Assembly: GCF_035222275.1 (NCBI RefSeq)
Contig: NC_085882.1
Span: 2,363,501 to 2,427,500, forward strand
Reading direction: 5' to 3'
Length of the DNA: 64,000 nt
Source: Podospora bellae-mahoneyi
Taxonomy: Eukaryota; Ascomycota; Sordariomycetes; Sordariales; Podosporaceae
The translations under genes and the position numbers were made by a program. A model generated the notes under the pieces. That model was not told the origin of the DNA and did no database searches. It worked only from the letters and a program-made list of their open reading frames with translations. Shown one piece after another: positions 24,305-35,257 of the stretch (position 1 is its first letter; every line of letters begins with the position of its first letter).

Positions 24305-25600
24305 CTTATCCTACCCCCTATCCGGTCGCCGGATAGTATTCTCTAGGTATTGTTCGTTGTATCGCAGCGCTATCTCCCAAACGACCCTCTATCCATTATT
24401 ATCCTTTCCCCAAACTGTGGTGCTCTCTTGTTTTGTCGCGAGCAGGAGTTGTTCGTGTGTTGTTGTAAGGTGGAACTTTTCCCCCAGCACCTGGCCTGAT
24501 CACAAGGATTTAAGGTTTAGACTACGTGGTTGCTGTGTAACTACCGGGTAGGTGTTCTTTAGGACGTACGTTGCCTGCTGCGTGCGCGTGGCCTGTAAAA
24601 AGTGTCCTTTGTCCACCCCAAGCTTTCCACACGATGTGACTGGCCAGCTTTTAAAAAGAGCCTCTCCCAAAACTTATTGGGGCAAAGGGGTAAAATTAAA
24701 AAAACCAGCGAGAAAGGAGAACTTTTTTGTTGGCCAATTGAAGTCTCGATTTATTACAGCAAGCAATCCAACCCTTAAGGGGTTGGCTACCGGCAACGGA
24801 GCAGGAAACTAGAAAGTGTGCTCCGTGTTATGGTCCGCTAATTGTTGATCTCCAATCACTTGCTCTGCAAAACCCCTATTAGCTGCAGCTTTTACTATGC
24901 ACATTGACATCTTCACTCTCAAGGTCCAACTGACGAGGCAATGCATGTGAACTCTCTTCCCCGTTGGGCTGAAAATGGATCTCAACAAACTCTGGGCATT
25001 CCCCAGTGGACCAAGCCTTACCAAAGCCAAAAATAAAATGCAGCAGGGGTAGTGCCGACGTTGACAACAGCTCCCTTCAGGCAAAAGGAGGGGAACCCAG
25101 AAACACGGTATTGTTTACGAGGATGCAGCTTGACGTTCCATGAGGGGTGAGATGCGACTTGAAGATGCGCTTTCGAATTTCATAAACCGCAAGCCACATC
25201 CAATCCATAGCCGGAGAGAGCTAGACAATTCCCAGATCGCAACCCTCTCTACAAGGGTCGCATCCTCCTGTATAGCAAGCCCCCTCTGTTCAGACTACAA
25301 AAGTTTTTTCTGTTCTTATAAATTTGACCCCTTCTGTCGAAACCCATTTCCCAAAACCACCCCTCCTGTGTATCGGACTAGATGAAATCGCAATGTTTTA
25401 TGAAAAAACCACACAACCAAATCATCCCTCCTGTATAGAGACTGGCGAGAAAAGAAGCCATGGGCCCGGATCTGGTGTTTCTTCCTCAACATCATTAAAG
25501 GCTCATGCTCATTTTAGTGTCGTAAATCAAAAAACGATGCCGCAAAGAAAGATCCGAAAACGTCAGAGAGAGAGAGAATGAAAGTGACGCTGTGGTGAAT
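24305..25600. other. Intergenic region upstream of the SNARE gene
   Basis: About 1.3 kb holding the SNARE promoter and the CHZ1 3' flank. GC alternation (GCGCGCGCGTGCGC) occurs at 24252-24265, within the SNARE gene's first intron edge. No gene seen. Confidence 0.45.
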
Positions 25601-26110
25601 TTAGGCGTCCTTCATCTCCTCATCCGGAGCCTCGAAGTCGTCATCGTCCTCCTCGTCGTCATCGCCCTCGGGAGGGTTCTCCTCGGCGGCCTTGGCGAAG
25701 TCAATGACCTTGCCGCGGGTGCGACGGCCAATGACGTTCTCGAGGTCGATCTCCTCCATGCCATCCTCCTCTGTGAGATGGTTATTTATGCGACTCGATA
25801 TGACGTGGGCATGCTTTGTTTTGATTTAGGTAAACATACCAACTTCGGCCTCCTGTAGTAAACGCTGTTAGCAAGTTGCCCCTCCTCCAAAGTAATAATG
25901 CGACTCGCGAATCGCGCAAGTGTCTCGAGTCGCAGCAAAAAGAAAACATACCTCCTCGACCTCCTCCTCATCGTCATCATCATCATCGTCCTCGACCATA
26001 GAGGTATCATCAACTGGCTGCTCGGTGCTCTTGCCCTTGCCCTTGAAATCGGTCTGGGCAGCGCCAGCCTCGGCAGCCGCAGTGGGGTCTGTAGCACCGT
26101 TGGAAGCCAT
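25601..26110 (-). CDS. CHZ1: Histone H2A.Z-H2B chaperone CHZ1
   Basis: Nuclear chaperone that delivers H2A.Z-H2B dimers to the SWR1 remodeller. Three exons: 25952-26110, 25840-25852 (a 13-nt micro-exon) and 25601-25770, giving 113 residues, a normal CHZ1 length. The CHZ motif is read across the exon 2/3 junction: EEIDLENVIGRRTRGKVIDF, about residues 64-83. Acidic blocks lie on both sides (seven aspartates then EEEVEE before it, GDDDEEDDDD after it), as expected for histone binding. Both introns use GTATGT donors. Only inclusion of the micro-exon keeps the frame through the CHZ motif, which supports it. Confidence 0.9.
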
Positions 26111-26726
26111 ATTTGCGATTTGTTAGTAGTGTTGTGTTGGGATTGCAAGGTAGAAAACTCGCGAGTCGGACCGTGTAGAGTTTAAGGTTTGGAGTTTGCG
26201 TGTAGTGACAACGCAGAGCGGGGGCAGAGTAGAAGGAAAGTAGGGGTGGAAGTCGTGGCAGATGGAGATCTGATGGTCGCTGGCGCAGTGAACCTCTCAG
26301 CTTTATTATTGGAAAGCTTATTTGTGGGGCTGAGGTGCAGGCGAAACTGCGCTAAACTTTATCGGCTCGATCACCACTGGCAACCAGCTGACAGGGGTCC
26401 GAGAGCTGACGGCAGTAGCCACCAGCTAGCCCACTGTGTGAGGGCTTGCGCTGCGCTGCGTCGCGCAAAGGCCATCGAATGATCAACAAGTCTAGAGCGG
26501 TAGCTTGCCGCCGACCTGTGAATCGGGACGGGTGATTGTAGAGAGAGGAGCGACAGCTTGATCAGAGAAACCAGTCCGTGTCCATGGAAAAGAACAACAA
26601 CAGCGCCTCCCTCTTGTTGAATACACAAACAGACCACCACACGCCATGATACAAGCCCCTAGAAAAAAGACAACAGAAAATGCCATAATGAATGCCAAAA
26701 ACTCATGATGATATGCCCAAAACCTC
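26111..26726. other. Intergenic region between CHZ1 and EMC10
   Basis: CHZ1 promoter and EMC10 3' flank. Nothing else supported. Confidence 0.5.
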
Positions 26727-27419
26727 TCATTTCCCATCTCCACCACCTCCCAGCAGCAAAACAGCACCCAAAAGAATCGCCCACCAGTACCTATTCTCAC
26801 GTTAGCACACCCCCATAATATCATCCATCATCGCCACCCACTTTTGAAGAAAACTTCTCTCCTCAACCTCCACCTTCCTCCCCTCAGCGCTCAGCACAAC
26901 CGGCTTCCCCAACCCCGGCTGCCTCCCCCTCTCCATCCCCCTAACCACCACCCTCGGCCCAAAATTCCTCGTCTGCCCAGCATCAACCCTCACCCCCCTC
27001 ACCACAACCCCAACCACCTCCTCCCCCTTCTCATCCACATTCAGCACAAAGTTCGGCTGGTACCCCTGCCCAAAGTTCTCTACCGACACCACCGCCGCCG
27101 AGGAGGCCCATCTCTCTGTTTTCTCATCATACACCCCAACTCTAACAAGCTTCGTCTCTGGGTCGAATTCGGGGGGTTCATAGCTCAGGACGGATGGAGC
27201 TGGCGCATCCTCCTCTGAGGAGGGGTTGGTGGAAGAAGAGGGGTGGTAGTTTAGTTCGGCGAGGAGGACCGGCGGGGAGGAAGATGAGATGGGTTGAATG
27301 TAGACTGGTGCTATGCGCCCGGTGGGAGGGGAGGTATAGGTAACATCGTCGTCGTATTCTTGGGCCGTGACTGCTGTTGCGAGGGCCGCGAAGGCGGAGA
27401 GTAGGTGGGATGGCTTCAT
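26727..27419 (-). CDS. EMC10: ER membrane protein complex subunit 10
   Basis: Luminal subunit of the EMC insertase, which places transmembrane segments into the ER membrane. Exons 26842-27419 and 26727-26790 (51-nt intron, donor GTGGGT, branch GCTAAC) encode 213 residues. A signal peptide covers residues 1-19 (ending TAVTA). The beta-rich luminal domain carries LVRVGVYD, FVLNVDEKGE and GQTRNFGPRVVVR. Splicing joins EERSFLQK to YWWAILLGAVLLLGGG, the single C-terminal helix and glycine-rich tail seen across the EMC10 family; without the splice the helix is lost. The ATG at 27419 was chosen because it starts the signal peptide; the upstream frame extension has no such feature. Confidence 0.85.
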
Positions 27420-28194
27420 GGTGGGCGGTTTGTGTTTCGGTTGTCGGTTTGGAGACAAAAGCCGGCCGAGATTGGAATTGGATTGGTTATGATGCTCCAG
27501 GTCTTGGCGTCGAGCTGAGGTGCACGTCCCCCCAAGCTTTTGGGCCAGCCGTCTTGGCACTGTGCTGAGGGATTGGCAGGGATTCATCATAGTCTTTTGA
27601 ACAACTGAGAATAAACGATATCATCATCGTTTGGCTCAACAGTCCAAAAATACCGTCGTCTGATGTCTTCAACAGCACTTTTCCGAATTCCACCACCATA
27701 GTCTGAGAAAAACTAGAGACCTGTAACCTGATCGCTGTATTCAACGCTATATGCATATAAACCTCTTCGCTTCTCGTGGTATCTTCGCAACATCTTCTCT
27801 CACGCTTCTATGTCACCAGGAGCCTATCCTAGAATTCTTATATTCTTCTTCTTTTTTTTCTTCTCTCTCCATCCAAAACCCGATCACCGCGCTGTTTTTT
27901 CACGTCTTTAGCGGCTTTCGCTTCCAAAATGGCCGCTATAGCTTCCCGTATACGGCGACGATCTGATTCCTCCAGCTTTTGCGCTTGTTTACAGATTGGG
28001 AAAGGCCCGGCTGCCATTATTGCGACTCCATGCCTTGGCGCACCGAGGCTAAACGGCGGGTTCTGTGGATCGTATATGCTGAGAAAATCGATCGTAATAG
28101 CCGTCCCAGTCCAGTTTGCCGTGTGACGCACGTGAGTTGCTTCATTCTTTCCCCATGGCAAAGACGCCAGGAAGGGCTCGCCAAGCGTAAGCCC
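27420..28194. other. Intergenic region between EMC10 and the phosphate cyclin
   Basis: EMC10 promoter and 3' flank of the cyclin gene. A palindromic E-box in the context GCACGTGAG occurs at 28128-28136. T-rich tracts at 27842-27866. No gene seen. Confidence 0.45.
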
Positions 28195-29633
28195 CTAGCG
28201 ATATCTCAAAGGTGAACGCCCTTCTTCCGATTGTTTGAATCGTGGTGATTGCACGCACTGGCTCCTTGTCTCCTCGTCGTGGCCCCCATCATTATCACCA
28301 TCCTCGTCGTCATCGTCCTCTTCGTCGAGCACATCGCTGTCATCGTCCTCTCCCTCGTCTTCGCCGTCGTCTTCGAGTGGAATCTCTTCTCGTTCAAGCA
28401 CGTATCCTGGACACCGCTCCACAAGTCCCTTGTAGTACGACACAAGTATGTCTGGGTTGGGGACAATTTTCCAGTCCACCCTGTACAGGAACTCGAGCTC
28501 GAGCAGTTTCAGCTCGTTGACTTTTATTCCCCCGACTTTAGCGTAGGTCGAGTTGTTCCAGAAGGCGTCTGAGAGGCCCTTTGCTGCTACCGTGGCAGCC
28601 GTGATGAGGAACCGATGCACGGTCAGCGTGTTGATGGTGAATTCGGGGTAGCAGGCACATAGTCGGTCGATATAATAAACCATGGAGAGTAGAAGTGGTG
28701 GGCTGAGAGTAGCATGTCTCGCTAGGCGGTGAAGGTAATCCAAAACGGAGATGCCAGGCGCCGTACTGGAACAAGTCAGCATGGAACTCGGACATTTGCA
28801 GCAGCAGCAACATACCGTGAGTGAAATCGTGTAAGATTGCCTGACTTCAGAGCAAGCACATCGTTGGTTTCAATAAGCTCTCCAAGCATATGCGCTATCA
28901 AAACAACCATATCTTCGGTGAGGCAAAATTCATATTTTCGTGGCAGTTCTTTCGACGGCAACTGTTCTGGCCTTGCGCGCTTGCTAGAGGGTGAGGGGTT
29001 TTGTCCAGCATCTCGTGATGGCGATGCGCCTCTGCTCCCTGGCCCCTGGGAGTTTCGCCGTTTTGAGGGTGAGGCGGCTACGGCCTCGGTATGCTGGTGC
29101 TGCTGCTTCGCAACGGCCGGCGGGACGGGCTTCTTGATCGGGTCCGGTGTCACCGCCGCTGCTGGTGCCGCTTGGGCAGCGTAGTGGTCGCCGGGAGCAG
29201 CCATGGCTTGTGACTGTGTGGTCGGCGGGGTTTGGTGTGGTTGGGCTCCTTCGGGTTTGGTATGAGATAATGGTTCCCCCGTAGCATAATTGATACGTTC
29301 CATAGGTGAATACTGGGTTGCAGCGTCGACGGCTACATAGTGTTTCGAGGGGGGGATCGCGGACGCTATTGTCGTCGAGGTGGTAGTGGTAGCGGTAGTG
29401 GTAGCGGTAGTGGTCGTGGTTGAGGTCGAGGGCCCAGCTATTGGGGCAGCAGCAGAAGCGACGGCGGATGACAATGGTGATTGCGATTGTCGGCGAGACT
29501 TGGCAACAGCCTGGACCCGGGGAGAAGACTGTCTGGGCGAGGAAGCGGGAACATAGTGGCTTCCAATGTTGGGAAAGCTGCTTCTCGGGGAGGCATTGAC
29601 AGAGGAGACGACCGGGGACGGTGTCAACATCAT
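28195..29633 (-). CDS. preg: PREG/PHO80-type phosphate-signalling cyclin
   Basis: Cyclin partner of the PHO85/PGOV kinase, which holds the phosphate regulator NUC-1/PHO4 inactive when phosphate is plentiful. Exons 28816-29633 and 28195-28765 (50-nt intron, donor GTATGT) give about 462 residues. The cyclin box runs from KYEFCLTEDMVVLIAHML across the splice to TAPGISVLDYLHRLARH, LLLSMVYYIDRLCA and HRFLITAATVAAKGLSDAFW. A low-complexity Thr/Ala/Pro N-terminus of about 230 residues includes a Thr run encoded by a minisatellite (about 29379-29430). The C-terminus is highly acidic. Coding-like sequence without ATG continues upstream to about 29830 in another frame, so an extra 5' exon is possible; the start is uncertain, the identity is not. 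Confidence 0.88.
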
Positions 29634-31187
29634 CCCAAGCTCTTTCCTCCTGCGAGCGCAGGTGTATGCGCGGTCGATGTTGTGAATGGGAAATCCTGCG
29701 GCAGGCCGATCAATGGCGCGGTGGGGCTCCGTTGAACAACGTTTTTCCCCACAATCTCATAGGGCGGCTGCTGTTGGGGACGAAGTAGGCCGAACAAAAA
29801 ATGGCTCTCAATGGCAAAATCGGATCTGGTGAGGATTTTCCTCGAGATATCTATTTATCGTCGTAGATATCTGTTTCCGTATCTGTATCTGTATCGGTAT
29901 GTGTAGCTGGATCGTCAAGACTGCTGTTCGGATAATACGACAAAGAGATTTCCTGGGCGGCTCTATGTTTAGGTAGGTGAAGATCGCAGCTGAGTGGGAA
30001 CTATACGCGGTACATCCGATATCCGAACAGGTATTTCGCTGAAACCGAGTAGGAGGAACGTAAGGAAGTCGTGCGACGGGCGGAACAGCACCAGCATCTG
30101 ATATTTATGACTGCCCCTTGCCTTGTGGATGGTTGTGCAGCAGTACCTAAGCAGGCGGGCTGGGTAGCTGAGCCAAAGAGATCGTCCACACGGATCACGT
30201 TTTCATGTGAGGGTAGTCGACTTGCCGGCAGATTCAAGGCAAGGTGAGAGGCCTGGGGCAGCCCAGGACTGGCTGCGGATGGAGACCCGGGGCCTAGAAA
30301 CCGGGAAGATGGCTTGGCGTTCTGGAAAACAGAACTGACAGCAGAGCATTGCCTGGGCGGTGACAGCGAGATGTGTCAAGGCCCATGAGGAGACCGCCAT
30401 GTGTTGCCCTGCTAGTGCTCTACAGATCTCACCGTGACACATGCACAGCCAGGACACTTCTATCAGAGGCGGGCAGTGCCTCATGTTCAAATCAGAGTGA
30501 GGCCGACGACTGGGAGGCTGGAACCCAGTTGCTTGCTTGCCCTGGTTTTGGGGGAATATCTCTGCCCACGGGTTGGAAGCTTCTATCTCCTTCGCCTATT
30601 CCCGCTGGTCTCGGCGGCTCAGTAGACTACCTTACAGCTGATCTTGAAGCCGTGAAAGTGACAGATGGTGATATCTTGGAACAGAATGGGATTTCGATGC
30701 AATGGGATCTCTTTGCTTATCTTATCACAGCCCCCCATGCCATCGGCAGCCGCGAGCCAGGGAGCCAGGCGACCCCAGTCCAGACCACCTGCCGGGGCCG
30801 GGCCGGAGTGGGGTTCCTAGCTTGCTCCAATCTGCATTCAATCATCGATTGGTTACGCCTTCCAGCTGTCGAACTTCCATCGCAGCAGTTGCATTCGATG
30901 AATGATTTAACCACATCCCAAAGCACCCAGACGCACCACACGGTCCCCCTTACTCTCAACATCTCAGCCTATCGATTACTTTTGTTCATTATTGCCCACA
31001 GACTCGTCGTCTAGCCATTTGCTCCCCATCATTCCCATCTTTACATCTTCAATCCGCCCGCGATACAACCAATACCGTACAACTACATACTCCGACGCAA
31101 AGAACGACCACATACCTTTCCACGAATCAGTCTCTATTGGCTGGTCACCCTTTGATCAGCAGCTATCAGCAGAAATCCGAGCTCGCT
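29634..31187. other. Divergent intergenic region
   Basis: Promoters and 5' UTRs of the cyclin gene (-) and the ARMC8-like gene (+). A short (TATCTG)n-like tract lies at about 29866-29902. A half-matching Pho4-type element (CACGTT) lies at 30198-30203. A possible missing 5' exon of the cyclin gene may lie at 29640-29830. No other gene supported. Confidence 0.4.
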
Positions 31188-34100
31188 ATGACGATGGCCC
31201 AGGCCTCGAGCCCTCCAGTGCTCACACCGCACAAGATAACTAGAAGCTATTCAGAACAGGTTGCCGAGCTTCGAGCAATCAAGGACAAGTGTATTGGTCA
31301 CCTGCAAAACAAAGAAGAATGGGTCGAGAAGGGTATACTGGGGTCTATCCTCCAGGCGTTACAAGGTAGCGCTCCGTCATACGTGCGGACAGAGGAGGAC
31401 TCTGTTCGTCTGCTGTGTCTGGAGCTGCTTGCAAGTATCTCAGGTGGCAAGTATCTCTTCTCCCAAGCGGCTGCTCCCGGTGCTAACGTTCGTCAGGGGG
31501 GCCACAATTCCTTGACCCCCTTCATGCGGTCGACGTTGTCCCAACAGTCCTATCTTATATTTCTCTCGCCCACCCAAACTCGCCCCGGGTCGTTCTGACA
31601 GCCCTCCGCATCATTCGCAACATGACCGAGGCAACGAGTGCTGCTCTCCCAGGTCACGATGATCTCAACATATTGGCCGATGCTCTATTCAGACCGGAAC
31701 ATCTCGAGTCCCTTCATGCTATTCTTACACAACCTTCTGCCGATTCGGTTATACAAGAGCAAAAGCGCTTGGTCTTGAGTTCGATTGCCCGGTTATGTTA
31801 TAAAGAGGAACATCAAAACGTTTTGGCCGACAGTGGTGTTCTGGATGCGCTCGCGACGATACTGGCCAGTTTCATTGTGGCCCGAGGCGAGGTCATACCT
31901 GGAGCGGAAATGGTTGCGGAAACAGATGGCCTAGCTGACATGATTCCAGCCCCGGCTCCCCGAGGGGCAAGTCTCGCCTTGACGTTGGAAGCAATATCGG
32001 CCATCATTTGCAACTCTAAGTTCCGTTGCTGCATGTTTGTGCTTTCTCCGGCAATCCTAGCCGTTCTCCCTTTGATCGACTTTACCCCTGCGTCAGCAGA
32101 ACCAAGGGCTCCTGGTGCTGGCGGTGCCGCGGGCAAAAGCCACGGGGCCATGGACTATCTCCTGCCCCTAATGCCCGGTTCCCAGTCTAGGAGCAGTTCC
32201 CAGGTTGCCCAGCTTCCTCCCTCCAGTTTGTCGCGGAATGCTTCGTCAAACAGGCGCTCTCAGACATACAAATTTACTGGCCTCGATCCCGCCAGTGAGG
32301 ACTCGGATGCTGACAACCCGGAGAGTCCTGTGGTGCCCTGGCTTCTCAATCTTGTGCGGAAGACAAGTGGGCTCGAGAGGGTGGCAGCGGCTTCTGTTCT
32401 GACGTCTCTGTTCAAAGCCAACCTCACCCGCCTGGACCGAGAACAGGAACTGGCTTACCTCCTTGTGCCTATACTCTGCAATCTGATAAGGGATCATATG
32501 AAGGAAATTCCTCCGTCGATTTACACGACCACATTTGTTGACAGTGATACGGAAAAGGACTGGGCCATTCTGGAGAAAACACCGGAAGTGTTGGCGCGCT
32601 TGGTTGGGGGGAGCGAGATCTTGCAGAAGTCTGCTCATGAGTGTGGCGTAATCAAGACAACGGCCAAGCTTCTCAAGGATGCATATGAGCTATTGGCTTC
32701 GCCGTTGATCCCGAGCCCGTGGACAGCATTTCCCCGTCAGAGTATGGTTTCGGAAGGGAGCCCTCCATCGTGCCAACTCGGACCGCCGGGGCCGGTCCCA
32801 TTGTACATCCATAGGATTAGGATGAGGTACAGTGCGCTGACGCTCGTGGCGGGGATGTGTTCATCACGAGAGGATTACCGCAAGGAGCTTGCTTCCCAGG
32901 AGCTGGTTCCTTTTATTGTCGAGTCGCTTGCGGTACGACCCGGGAAGCCCCAAAATCGAAAGGGGAAGTCGGCTTCCAAGAAGGAAGGGAAAGATGGGGC
33001 TGAGAGGTTGGCTTATGGACAGAACCCCACCAGCGTGATTCTGGCGGCCTGTCATGCGTTGCGGTGTCTCGGGCGATCAGTCAGTATTCTAAGGACGACC
33101 TTTTTAGATCACGATGTCTGGCAGCCTGTTTACAAGCTCATGAAACACCCCGATTTGGAAGTGCAAATTGCAGCTTGCAGTGTTGTCATCAACCTCTTGG
33201 CAAGCTCCAGTCCCATGGTTGAGGTAAGTTTTGTCCCGAATTCTGAGTGGTTGATCACATGTACTAACACTCATTTTACTAGCCTCTTCTCCAAGCGGGT
33301 ATCTCCAAGATCCTCTGCGAACAAGCACACTCTCACGAGCCAGGGCTGCGTCTCAACGCGGTCTGGGCACTCAAGCACTTGATCCTCGAAGTCGACAATA
33401 GCCGCAAGAAGCAACTCCTGGAGGAGTTGGAACCCGGGTGGCTCATCCAGCTGATCAGCGATGACACATCCGAAGAGGGTGCGCCGTACACGCGGCCGCG
33501 ACGCTCCACGGATGCTGACGAAGACGAGGATATGGACGCGGAAACGACAGAGGAAGAGGAGCCTCACTTGTGGACATGGCGGGGCATGGATGGAAATCCT
33601 CGCAGGATGAACTCGCCGCGGATGCAAAAAGCGAAAGAAAAACTCGATATGCTGCGGAAAGCGGACCTGAACCCGGTGCGGAAAGCAAGGAACGACATGA
33701 TTGCGATTCAGGAGCAGGCGCTGGGTTTTATTCAAAATTTCATCATGAACCCGAACACACCGCAGGACCAGACGGAGCTGGTGGATTACTTGTTTTCGGA
33801 GCTGGGGGAGAACAGGTTGTTTGGGATTCTGGCGAACAAGCTCAAGGTGCGGGTGGTGGGGGCGTTTGGCCGGAAGTATTCCAAGGGGAGGGACACGCTG
33901 GCGCTGTACCCACAGGCGAAGATCATTATGGCTATCACGTTTATCTTGGTGCACATTGCTGCAAGTATCCCCAGGCATCGACAGTTGGTGATTGCGCAGA
34001 CCGAGTTGTTGAAGCTGCTGGGGGGCAACCTCGACAACGAATCGGTGGATGTGAGGAGAGGTCTTTGTCACTTGTTTGAGAACCTGAGCGTCCTGGAGGA

Positions 34101-34260
34101 TGATGAGGACAGGCAGCCTTGCGCGCAGAGGGCGTCGGAGCTGGCTAAGCTTGGGGTCTTGTCGAAGCTGGAGGGTTTGGAGACTAATGATGCGGATCTA
34201 TATGTGAGAGAAAGGGCGAAGGCGGCGGTGGCTCAGTTCAAGACTCCAGCAATGGCTTAG
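31188..34260 (+). CDS. ARMC8/VID28-like armadillo subunit of the GID ligase
   Basis: Scaffold or substrate-receptor-docking subunit (GID5) of the GID/CTLH ubiquitin ligase, which in yeast degrades gluconeogenic enzymes. Three exons: 31188-31443 (or 31434), 31497-33223 and 33283-34260, about 986 residues. Armadillo-like alpha repeats occur through both halves (for example QKRLVLSSIARLCYKEEHQN, LEVQIAACSVVINLLASSSP, GLRLNAVWALKHLILEVDN). An acidic/Ser-rich insert lies between the halves, with a second acidic stretch at about 33510-33560. Two in-frame donors for intron 1 compete: GTATCT after 31434 and GTGGCA after 31443; the latter gives ASISGGPQFLDPL, which reads better. Start is the first true ATG (MTMAQ). 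Family assignment rests on length and repeat pattern. Confidence 0.82.
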
Positions 34261-35257
34261 GGAAAAGCGTGGAAGTTGAAAGAGCAGAGGCTAGTGAGAG
34301 ACTGGACTGAGCTGGCGCATCAGAGTTTGGACCTCACGACAGAGGGGTTGAAGTTGTTGGGAGATTGGTTGTATGGAATGCGATGAAACTGGAGGAAGAT
34401 GGAAATCGTGATTTTTTTTTGTTGTTTGTTTTTTTTGGAGTTTTTGGTTTGCTTGAAGTATGAAGTATATATATGATATGCCAAAGGGTGGTTTGGTGAT
34501 GGGGAGGAGACGGGGAGAACCTTGCACACATGGAGAGGCTTGAGTAGTTTACTTGACGTGGAGGGATCATGATTACATGCCAGTAGCGAAACAATACAGC
34601 TTTTGTATGACTTATACGCTGTGATTTGTTTATGAACATGAAGAGTCTAGATTTGCAAGTTGAGTTGCATGTGCTGAATATATCGCCAAGAGCACGTGGG
34701 TGATCCCAGTGGTCGATTGGCCAATGGCTGGAGCTGGAGGACTTGACAGTGAAGCTATCGTGGTTGAAGAGTACTTTGAGGTTGATTGTTGATAGACATG
34801 TCACAGCATCGAATTCTCACAGCAAATATTTTCAACACGTTACATAGAGGTTTGAAGTCATACATGACTTGTATTGCTTTGAACAGCGCCGAAAACCAGT
34901 TGATGATCTCTGAATTCAAGACCAAATTCAAACTTTTTGTAGCCTCTAACGCCCGCACCAGGGGCAACGGGTACTGTGGGGAAATGTTTCTGTGCCATCG
35001 CGGCGGGGCCTGGTTGGTTTATGACGAGACACCACTCTGCACTCTCCAAAACCGCCATCTTCATCGCAAGCTTTCTCTTTCCAACTGTATTTTTGTTTCA
35101 TCATTTTCCCCGACCTTTTGTCTCTGTGGCACCAGCAGGTCTCTCCCTCTACTGTTAACACGAGACTCTACTACATCATCTTCATTGCTCCCCCAAATCA
35201 AACACGCACCCAACAAATAACACCGACGCCTCCAACGGGAGAAGGCGACAGTTCACG
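34261..35257. other. Intergenic region upstream of VTC
   Basis: 3' flank of the ARMC8-like gene and the VTC promoter and 5' UTR. T-rich tracts at 34410-34440. A Pho4/NUC-1-like site at 34692-34700 is listed separately. No gene seen. Confidence 0.5.
34692..34700 (+). promoter_or_regulatory. Pho4/NUC-1-type E-box upstream of VTC
   Basis: GCACGTGGG matches the high-affinity Pho4 consensus exactly, including the flanking G residues. It lies about 560 bp upstream of the VTC start codon. VTC genes are classic Pho4 targets in yeast, and NUC-1 is the filamentous-fungal orthologue, so control by phosphate starvation is likely; binding is inferred. Confidence 0.5.
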
